From positions 1 through 11,336 of the forward strand of contig CAMLHI010000047.1 in the NCBI GenBank assembly GCA_946479705.1: a stretch of DNA of 11,336 nt, given 5' to 3'. Made by a program: the position numbers and the translations under genes. Of this stretch, positions 6,491-11,336 are shown piece by piece. Under the pieces are notes generated by a model. The model saw only the letters and a program-made list of their open reading frames with translations, ran no database searches and had not been told where the DNA came from. Each line of letters opens with the position of its first letter. Position 1 is the first letter of the stretch. The stretch is from an uncultured Oxalobacteraceae bacterium. GTDB taxonomy: Bacteria > Pseudomonadota > Gammaproteobacteria > Burkholderiales > Burkholderiaceae.

Positions 6491-7579
6491 ATGACACAAA
6501 ATCCCCCACCGCAAGGCGCGCAGCAGCTCGATCCCGAGCGCTACCGGCGCATGGACAGCATTCGCCTGGCCCAGCGCGACATGCTCGACTTCGCCGGTTT
6601 CGGCCCGGCCGAGACGCCCTTCGAGATTCTCCACACCGAGCCCGGCCTGCGGGTGCGCAAATACAGCCACGACCGCGCCGACGGTCCGGTGATGCTGATC
6701 GTCCCGGCGCCGATCAAGCGTCCGTATATCTGGGATCTGGCGCCCGGATCGAGCGTGGTGCGGCGCTGCCTGGAGCAGGGCATGCGCGTCTACCTGGCCG
6801 AGTGGGTGCCGGTGCAGAGCGCCGACCATCCCTTCGGCCTGGACGACTACGCCGACCGCCTGCTGGCGGCCTGCCACCGGGTCGTGGCCGACGACAGCGG
6901 CCAGCAGCGCGTCCTGCTGGCCGGTCATTCGCTGGGCGGGGTGCTGGCCGCGATGTTCGCCTGCCTGCATGCCGACCTGGTGCGCGCTTTGGTGGTGCTG
7001 GAATCGCCCCTGCACTTCGGCGCCGATGCGGGCGACTTCGCGCCCATGATCGCCTCGGTGCCGGACGCCAGGCCGATCGCCCATGCGTTCGGCGACGTGC
7101 CCGGTTCCTTCCTCAACGCCGTCAGTGCGGCGGCCGCGCCGCATGCCTTCCAGTTCGAGCGCCTGCTGGACCGCTGTGTGTCCTGCGTCGATCCGGACGC
7201 CTTCCGCCTGCACATGCGGGTCGAACGCTGGACCTACGACGAGTTTCCGTTGCCGGGCAAGCTGTTCCACGAAATCGTCGAGCTGCTGTACCGGCACGAC
7301 TACTTCATGCTCGGCAAGCTGAGGATAGGCGCACGCACCATCGGCCCGGCCGATCTGCATTCCTCGCTGCTGTGCGTGGTCGATCCGCGCAGCCGTGTCA
7401 TTCCGCTCGAATCGGTGCTGCCCTTTCACGAGGCAGCGGCGGCGACGCACAAGAGCCTGCTGTACTACGAGGGCGATATCGGGGTCAACATCCAGCACGT
7501 GGGGGTGCTGGTCGGCCCCAACGCCCATGAACGGCTGTGGCCGCAGATCTTCGCCTTCCTGGCCGCCAGTCCGCCCTGA
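6491..7579 (+). CDS. PHA-synthase-like alpha/beta hydrolase with serine nucleophile
   Basis: This 362-residue protein has the layout of class III PhaC polyhydroxyalkanoate synthases. It has an N-terminal cap-free start, VPAPIKRPYIWDLAPGSSVV (71-90) matching the conserved segment before the first core helix, then GMRVYLAEW (97-105), the nucleophile elbow AGHSLGG (144-150), an acid in VVDPRSRVIP (D298) and a histidine in IQHVGVLVG (H336). The spacing of S147, D298 and H336 is close to the Cys149/Asp302/His331 triad known for the Allochromatium enzyme. Here the elbow is GHSLG, a lipase box, where PHA synthases have GxCxG. That makes hydrolysis or another acyl transfer more likely than polymer synthesis (inference). 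No signal peptide is present, so it is cytoplasmic. The ATG has GGAAG upstream. It appears to be a single-gene unit. Confidence 0.83.
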   Translation: MTQNPPPQGAQQLDPERYRRMDSIRLAQRDMLDFAGFGPAETPFEILHTEPGLRVRKYSHDRADGPVMLIVPAPIKRPYIWDLAPGSSVVRRCLEQGMRVYLAEWVPVQSADHPFGLDDYADRLLAACHRVVADDSGQQRVLLAGHSLGGVLAAMFACLHADLVRALVVLESPLHFGADAGDFAPMIASVPDARPIAHAFGDVPGSFLNAVSAAAAPHAFQFERLLDRCVSCVDPDAFRLHMRVERWTYDEFPLPGKLFHEIVELLYRHDYFMLGKLRIGARTIGPADLHSSLLCVVDPRSRVIPLESVLPFHEAAAATHKSLLYYEGDIGVNIQHVGVLVGPNAHERLWPQIFAFLAASPP

Positions 7580-7588
7580 GGTGCGGGC

Positions 7589-7622
7589 AACGGCCCGGTT
7601 GTACGGCGCCGGCTTGGCCGTT
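7589..7622. repeat. Inverted repeat overlapping the putative DUF1294 promoter
   Basis: AACGGCC (7589-7595) and GGCCGTT (7616-7622) form a 7-base stem, with further pairing possible inside through CGG and CCG. It lies just after the hydrolase stop and overlaps the proposed promoter. It might act as a weak terminator-like hairpin for the upstream gene, though no T-run follows, or as an operator. Chance is a real alternative in DNA this rich in GC. Confidence 0.3.
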
Positions 7623-7627
7623 ATAGT
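7599..7627 (+). promoter_or_regulatory. Putative sigma70 promoter for the DUF1294-ugpQ unit
   Basis: TTGTAC (7599-7604), 17 bases, then TATAGT (7622-7627). The -10 matches 5 of 6 consensus bases and the -35 matches 3 of 6. Transcription would start near 7634, before the DUF1294 gene. Confidence 0.45.
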
Positions 7628-7688
7628 GGCGCTGCCCGGGCCGGGCATGGGCGCGGCGGGCGTTCACGCCGGGTATCCGGTCTTGCCG

Positions 7689-7997
7689 ATGCAAACATAT
7701 TCGCTGGAATGGCTGCTGGTCGGCGGCGTCGCCTACGCGCTGCTGAGCATCCTGTGCTTCGTGCTGTACGCGCGCGACAAGGCCGCCGCGCGCGCCGGGC
7801 GGCGGCGTACGCCAGAATCGACCCTGCTGTGGCTGGGTCTGGCCGGCGGCTGGCCGGGGGGCTGGCTGGCGCAGCGCTGGCTGCGCCACAAAACGGCCAA
7901 GCCGGCTTTCCTGTGGCGCTTCCGGCTGAGTGTGGCCGTCAATGTGCTGGCGCTGGGCTGGCTGGTACTGCGCCCCGTGCTGGCCAATCGATGGTAG
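7689..7997 (+). CDS. DUF1294 family small membrane protein
   Basis: This 102-residue protein has three hydrophobic segments (about 7-27, 45-62, 80-98). Between the first two it has the DUF1294 hallmark ARDKAAARAGRRRTPESTL (28-46), with DK and an arginine patch followed by PE. A glycine-rich turn GGWPGGWLAQRWLRHKTAKP (53-72) ends in the conserved R-x-KT-x-K. The function of the family is unknown; it is an inner-membrane protein. No start has a good Shine-Dalgarno: the ATG at 7689 was chosen for its fit to family length, while an in-frame ATG at 7647 would add 14 non-hydrophobic residues. It lies 9 bases before ugpQ, so the two are probably one transcript. The high GC content matches the host. 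Confidence 0.82.
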   Translation: MQTYSLEWLLVGGVAYALLSILCFVLYARDKAAARAGRRRTPESTLLWLGLAGGWPGGWLAQRWLRHKTAKPAFLWRFRLSVAVNVLALGWLVLRPVLANRW

Positions 7998-8006
7998 TGT
8001 GACGGC

Positions 8007-8786
8007 ATGTGGATCTATCCTCGCTGCGTCGCCCACCGGGGCGGCGGAAAACTGGCGCCTGAAAATACCCTGGCAGGGCTGCGCTGCGGCTTGGCCTATG
8101 GCTTTCGCGCGGTCGAATTCGACGTCATGCTGGCGCGCGACGGCGTGCCGGTGGTCATGCACGACCCTTATCTGGGCCGCACCGTGGCCGGCAGCGGCAA
8201 TGTGTTCGACTACGACGCCGCCGAACTGGTCACCATGGATGCGGGGCGCTGGTTCTCGGCCCAGTTTGCCGGCGAAACCGTGCCCCTGTTCACCCAGTTC
8301 GTCGACTTTTGCAAGGGCAACGACATCTGGATGAATATCGAGATCAAGCCCGCCGATGGCGCCGAGGAGGCCACCGGCAGGGTGGTTGCCACCCTCACGC
8401 GCGCCATGTTCGGACTGGAAATCGCCCAGGACGATCCAGCCCGCATCCCGCTGCTGTCCTCGTTTTCGGTGGCCGCGCTGGAAGCGGCGCGGACGGCGGC
8501 GCCGGAGCTGCCGCGCGCGCTGCTGCTCGACCGCATCGCGCCGGGCTGGCAGGAGCAGGCCGCCAGCCTCGCGGCGGTGGCCATCCACACCAATCACCGC
8601 CACCTGAGCGCCGCCCAGGCGCAGGCCATCCGCGCCGCCGGTTATGGTCTTTTTTGCTACACCGTCAACGATGCCGCGCGCGCCCGCAAGCTTTTCGACT
8701 GGGGCGTGGATGGCTTTTGCACCGACCGGATCGACCTGTTTGCCTTGGATGCGATTTCAGTTCTAGTTGACAACTCTACAGGATAA
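8007..8786 (+). CDS. ugpQ: Glycerophosphodiester phosphodiesterase, cytoplasmic UgpQ type
   Basis: This 259-residue enzyme would hydrolyse glycerophosphodiesters from lipid turnover to glycerol-3-phosphate and an alcohol, using a divalent metal. Family residues are all visible: AHRGGGKLAPENT (H10, R11, E19), VEFDVMLARDGVPVVMHD (E37, D39, H52), and IEIKP (E112, K114) near the middle, then the C-terminal barrel strands GLFCYTVND (214-222) and GVDGFCTDRID (233-243). There is no signal peptide, so it is the cytoplasmic type. The ATG is 9 bases past the DUF1294 stop and lacks a strong Shine-Dalgarno, consistent with coupling. The last 14 or so residues (LFALDAISVLVDNSTG) look unlike the usual short end after CTDRIDL and come from AT-richer DNA, so the tail may have been rewritten by an insertion just downstream. 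Confidence 0.9.
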   Translation: MWIYPRCVAHRGGGKLAPENTLAGLRCGLAYGFRAVEFDVMLARDGVPVVMHDPYLGRTVAGSGNVFDYDAAELVTMDAGRWFSAQFAGETVPLFTQFVDFCKGNDIWMNIEIKPADGAEEATGRVVATLTRAMFGLEIAQDDPARIPLLSSFSVAALEAARTAAPELPRALLLDRIAPGWQEQAASLAAVAIHTNHRHLSAAQAQAIRAAGYGLFCYTVNDAARARKLFDWGVDGFCTDRIDLFALDAISVLVDNSTG

Positions 8787-8796
8787 TAGGTACGCT
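8767..8796 (+). promoter_or_regulatory. Possible promoter of the low-GC cassette inside the end of ugpQ
   Basis: A perfect TTGACA (8767-8772) is followed after 18 bases by TACGCT (8791-8796), which matches only 3 of 6 -10 positions. If used, transcription would begin near 8803 and favour the ATG at 8824. The weak -10 keeps this tentative. Confidence 0.35.
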
Positions 8797-8813
8797 GATT
8801 CATTAATTCAAAA

Positions 8814-8817
8814 CAGG
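8814..8817 (+). promoter_or_regulatory. Ribosome binding site supporting the start at 8824
   Basis: CAGG lies 6 bases before the ATG at 8824. The alternative TTG at 8767 has no such signal and would overlap the end of ugpQ by 20 bases. Confidence 0.45.
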
Positions 8818-8823
8818 CTATTC

Positions 8824-9666
8824 ATGCAGCAATTACGCGAGCTTTGTGTCGGAAACGTGGATCCGCAGACAAGGGTAGGGTCGATACAAAATATTCTTGG
8901 CACGGAAATCGAGCGTTATGGAAGTGCGGTGGTGGCCATGTTCGATTCGAACGCAAATGCAGACGTTATTTCGCTGTACGGCTGTTTTGCGGCCAGAAAG
9001 TTGTTGGAGGCGGGATGTTTTGCCTTAATAGCGCGGCTTGATCCGGCGCGATTATTGATCCTGCGGGAATTCCAACTTCGCGGTCGCTATGCCTTAGATG
9101 AGAGACATTCCGCATCACTGGATTGGGCAGTAGATGTAATTTCAGAAAAAAAGCCTGGATGGAATGATGCGGTAAGTGCAGATAAGTTTTTGCGCTCGTT
9201 ACTTGGTGGCCATATGGCGGAGGTAACATGGGCTCCAGCCATTGAAAGGCTTGCGAACTCCGCGTCTAGCGGTGATCTAGATCGGTCCGTTTGGGTCACG
9301 GAGTTTTTGGGACAGTACGACGAAAGGCGAAACGTTGCTGGTGGCGCTAACGTGGATGCGATTCGTTCAGAAAATTCCACACTGGCTCACTTTCAGGCTG
9401 AGTTGGCAGTGCTGGCTACTTTTCGAACTGTCGCAAAGCAGACGTTCTCGACGTTATCAAAAGGAGTGCACCTTGAGTTTGTCGTTGAACAGCATACAGT
9501 TTTTGATGTGCCAACCATTTTGGCTTCAATGAGGCAAGCATTGAAGGTCACCTCACAGATGGCGTTTGTTTCGCATTTTATGGAAAGTGCTTTGTCGATT
9601 TTAAATCAGGAAAGAGCGATTGACCTAATTGAGACAATCGAGAGAAAGGTTGAGGGTAATGAGTAA
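8824..9666 (+). CDS. Unrecognised 280-residue protein, first gene of low-GC cassette
   Basis: I do not recognise the family. The protein has 280 residues from the ATG at 8824, or 299 if the TTG at 8767 is used. It looks soluble and mostly helical. Notable segments are RYGSAVVAMFDSNANADVIS (31-50), CFALIARLDPARLLILREFQ (65-84), LRSLLGGHMAEVTWAPAIERL (123-143), an acidic/basic linker (about 150-185) and a helical C-terminal half ending ERAIDLIETIERKVEGNE. There are no membrane segments, no signal peptide, and no nuclease or zinc motif that I can see. Its stop overlaps the start of the ATPase gene by 8 bases (ATGAGTAA), so the two are probably translated together and may interact. One 60-base line in it (9121-9180) is 42% GC by hand count, far below the flanking genes, and points to acquisition from outside. 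An adaptor, sensor or effector working with the ATPase is inference. Confidence 0.75.
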   Translation: MQQLRELCVGNVDPQTRVGSIQNILGTEIERYGSAVVAMFDSNANADVISLYGCFAARKLLEAGCFALIARLDPARLLILREFQLRGRYALDERHSASLDWAVDVISEKKPGWNDAVSADKFLRSLLGGHMAEVTWAPAIERLANSASSGDLDRSVWVTEFLGQYDERRNVAGGANVDAIRSENSTLAHFQAELAVLATFRTVAKQTFSTLSKGVHLEFVVEQHTVFDVPTILASMRQALKVTSQMAFVSHFMESALSILNQERAIDLIETIERKVEGNE

Positions 9667-11140
9667 CGCAATCGATGAGAGTACCTCGCTGTTCCTTGCA
9701 GCGGAGGACTGCGATCCGAATGAATTCGATAAAGTACATCGATTCCTCTCGTTTGAAAATAAAGTTATTCGGAGTTTGGTCGCTCATGGCCCCGTTCTAT
9801 TACGTGGCGGTAGAGGTAGTGGTAAGAGTGCCCTTTTAATTGAGGCCGATAGACAAATTTCTTCAAACTGGCCACAAGTTCTCAGTGTCTATGTTTCTCT
9901 GCGTCATTTGCCTCTACTTCGAAGCGAAGGCCAAGTTTATGAGAGAATTTTCTGCCGATTATTATCTGATGCGCTGAATGAAAAATTAAAGCGAAATGGC
10001 CTGCCACAAATCGATAGCCGGGAGTTATCGGATGCGGGCGAATTGCGCCAAATGTTGGGCAGCTTAGCAGCCACATTAAATCGGCGGATTGTTTTAATGT
10101 TCGACGACGCTGCGCATATCGGGCGTGAGAATGCTTTGACAGAGTTTTTTGATATTTTTAGAACGATATCAAGTAGTGTCGTTTCATGTAAAGCAGCGAT
10201 TTATCCTGGCGTCACTCGTTTTGGCATTCGCTTTGACGTTTTCAACGACGCTACCGTCGTTGACGTAGCCAGAGATGAAAGGTCTCCAGAATTCGCCTCC
10301 ATTTTTGACTCGGTGTTGCGTGCTCGTTTCCCGGCTTTGACTGCGAAACTGGAGCGCAGTAGGACCATGCGGCCGGAAATGGTGGCCGGACTTCTTGGTC
10401 GAACAGTTGTGGGCAATATGCGAGCTTTTGTTTTCGCGTGTTCTTGGCTTAACGACCGCGAGCGTGTAGGATTGCCGGATATAAAAGATATTCTCCTGCG
10501 GTTGGCTTCAGAATATTATTGGCCGTTAATGGAAGAGGTCGCCCCAAAACTTGGACCCTATGAACCGTTAATAGATCCATGTCGTTCGGTTGCCGAAATT
10601 GTCTTTCGCCATGCTGCAACCACGGATAGTAGTTCTGCAATTATCCATCGTGATATAGTGCAAAAACTTAGCAAGCTACTCGAGATTCTTGAGTATGTGG
10701 GGTTTATTTCGCGGCGTGAGGCTTCACGCTCGATGAAATCCGGGGGGCGGGGGCCTCGGTACAGTTTAAATCTGGCGACCTTACTAGAAGAGCGTCCAAA
10801 GGCGCAACTTACTTTTCAGTTGGTGGATGTTTGGCAGAATAGTTCGGTTGATGCAGTTGAGTTTCACGTCAACGGCAATCTGCTTCCTCTTACGCTCCCA
10901 GAGATTGACTCAGATAGGGATCTTGCAGTTTTTGATATGCCAATTCAATCGCTTTTGAAATCGCGAACCTATGTGTATGGACTGACGCCGCGCCAAATTG
11001 GATTGTTAGTAGATAACGGTTTTTCCACGATTAAGGATGTTGCCGACGCAAGTGATTCAGCCCTGTGCGATGTTGAGGGAATTGGCGATAAGACTCTCGC
11101 GCGAATTCGGAACGTTGTTAGTCAAGCTATCTGGATGTAG
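9659..11140 (+). CDS. P-loop ATPase with winged helix and C-terminal helix-hairpin-helix
   Basis: This 493-residue protein has a clear nucleotide-binding core. Walker A is GGRGSGKS (50-57), Walker B is IVLMFDD (144-150), and a segment AIYPGVTRFG (180-189) is placed like the sensor strand of ORC/CDC6- or STAND-type ATPases. A helical part follows, then a likely winged helix with ILEYVGFISRREASRS (343-358) and GRGPRYSLNL (363-372), then a strand-rich part (about 383-435). The end is a helix-hairpin-helix: LTPRQIGLL, ADASDSAL and VEGIGDKTLARI (442-483). The last motif is typical of non-specific DNA binding. The ATG at 9659 was chosen for AAAGG 9 bases upstream and the 8-base overlap with the preceding gene; an upstream GTG at 9629 is less likely. 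GC is low (10 of 60-base groups near 9961 give 42%). A DNA-directed ATPase, perhaps defensive, is inference; I cannot name a system. Confidence 0.83.
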   Translation: MSNAIDESTSLFLAAEDCDPNEFDKVHRFLSFENKVIRSLVAHGPVLLRGGRGSGKSALLIEADRQISSNWPQVLSVYVSLRHLPLLRSEGQVYERIFCRLLSDALNEKLKRNGLPQIDSRELSDAGELRQMLGSLAATLNRRIVLMFDDAAHIGRENALTEFFDIFRTISSSVVSCKAAIYPGVTRFGIRFDVFNDATVVDVARDERSPEFASIFDSVLRARFPALTAKLERSRTMRPEMVAGLLGRTVVGNMRAFVFACSWLNDRERVGLPDIKDILLRLASEYYWPLMEEVAPKLGPYEPLIDPCRSVAEIVFRHAATTDSSSAIIHRDIVQKLSKLLEILEYVGFISRREASRSMKSGGRGPRYSLNLATLLEERPKAQLTFQLVDVWQNSSVDAVEFHVNGNLLPLTLPEIDSDRDLAVFDMPIQSLLKSRTYVYGLTPRQIGLLVDNGFSTIKDVADASDSALCDVEGIGDKTLARIRNVVSQAIWM

Positions 11141-11248
11141 CGCAGATGATGTGCGGTCGTTAGTGTTTGATGCGGGCGGGTGATCGTGGGCGGTACAGCA
11201 GCTATCGGATGTTGTATCCTCCCGTCTGTTTTCGGCAATCACCTACGT

Positions 11249-11254
11249 TATAAT
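11249..11254 (+). promoter_or_regulatory. Perfect -10 box of the alaS promoter
   Basis: TATAAT lies 38 bases before the alaS ATG. The -35 region about 17 bases upstream (CTGTTT) is poor. Transcription would start near 11261, leaving a leader of about 32 bases with no obvious Shine-Dalgarno. The promoter is downstream of the cassette, so alaS need not depend on ugpQ transcription. Confidence 0.65.
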
Positions 11255-11292
11255 CGCGTCTTTAGCTGGTAGCCAACCCTTGCCCCTACGAC

Positions 11293-11336
11293 ATGAAATC
11301 ATCCGAAATTCGCGACAAATTCCTCAAGTTCTTCGA
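11293..11336 (+). CDS. alaS: Alanine-tRNA ligase, N-terminal fragment
   Basis: Only 14 codons lie in the window: MKSSEIRDKFLKFF. This matches the very conserved start of bacterial alanyl-tRNA synthetase (SSEIRxxFLxFF), the cytoplasmic enzyme that charges tRNA-Ala with alanine. The gene continues past the right edge. A perfect TATAAT stands upstream. The leader just before the ATG (CTTGCCCCTACGAC) has no good Shine-Dalgarno. The identification is strong despite the short stretch because this N-terminal motif is rarely seen elsewhere. Confidence 0.88.
   Translation, partial: MKSSEIRDKFLKFF

Noticed and set aside
5170..6492. Long minus-strand frame of 440 codons
   Set aside because: It overlaps the DUF3597 gene and its partner in another frame and reads as an arginine/proline-rich shadow; the two real genes have ribosome binding sites and family motifs.
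6476..7648. Long minus-strand frame of 390 codons
   Set aside because: Antisense to the PhaC-like hydrolase, whose catalytic motifs are clear.
7485..8603. Minus-strand frame of 372 codons
   Set aside because: Antisense to DUF1294 and ugpQ, with no recognisable content.
8767..8823. TTG start giving a 299-residue first cassette protein
   Set aside because: No Shine-Dalgarno, overlap with ugpQ, and the TTGACA there may be promoter; the ATG at 8824 is better placed, though not proven.
11141..11248. Possible terminator after the ATPase gene (GGAT-GTTGT-ATCC, then TGTTTT)
   Set aside because: The stem is only 4 bases and the T-run is displaced by several bases; too weak to call.
8740..11292. Direct repeats or attachment sites flanking the cassette
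   Set aside because: Comparing both borders by eye gave no convincing shared repeat, and no integrase or tRNA gene is present.

Overview
The window looks like a chromosomal segment of a high-GC betaproteobacterium, most likely from Oxalobacteraceae (Massilia-like). This rests on inference: very GC-rich codons across most of the window, the AlaRS N-terminus at the right edge, and the mix of small Burkholderiales-type families (DUF3597, DUF2243, DUF1294, a coiled-coil zinc-ribbon membrane protein). No rRNA, tRNA, CRISPR array, integrase or transposase gene was seen.

Layout, left to right. (1) 1-85, minus: the first 28 codons of a probable CPA2-type cation:proton antiporter. (2) 86-424: an intergenic stretch with a long imperfect inverted repeat (181-337) built like a REPIN, two REP-like units facing each other. 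(3) 425-643, plus: a small DUF7661-like protein. (4) 654-3829, minus: a tight three-gene operon. It encodes a GH1-like glycosidase fused to an RmlD-like reductase, then a DUF2243 membrane protein, then a GFA-family zinc protein. The start of each downstream gene lies 2-12 bases past the previous stop. (5) 3830-4123: a divergent intergenic region with nested inverted repeats. (6) 4124-5173, plus: a membrane protein with a coiled coil and a C-terminal zinc ribbon. (7) 5184-6173, minus: an uncharacterised 173-residue protein followed by a DUF3597 protein. (8) 6491-7579, plus: a PHA-synthase-like alpha/beta hydrolase with a serine lipase box where PHA synthases have cysteine. (9) 7689-8786, plus: a DUF1294 membrane protein and the glycerophosphodiester phosphodiesterase ugpQ. 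(10) 8824-11140, plus: two overlapping genes of clearly lower GC. (11) 11293 to the edge, plus: the start of alaS behind a perfect TATAAT box.

The most unusual part is region 10. Between two high-GC housekeeping genes (ugpQ and alaS) sits a cassette of about 2.3 kb. Hand counts of single 60-base lines give about 42% GC inside it and 75% in ugpQ. It encodes an unrecognised 280-residue protein and a 493-residue P-loop ATPase. The ATPase has a Walker A and B core, a predicted winged helix and a C-terminal helix-hairpin-helix. The two genes overlap by 8 bases and so are probably translationally coupled. The last residues of UgpQ look replaced at the cassette border. This has the form of a horizontally acquired two-gene module, possibly for defence or DNA processing, but its function cannot be read from sequence alone.
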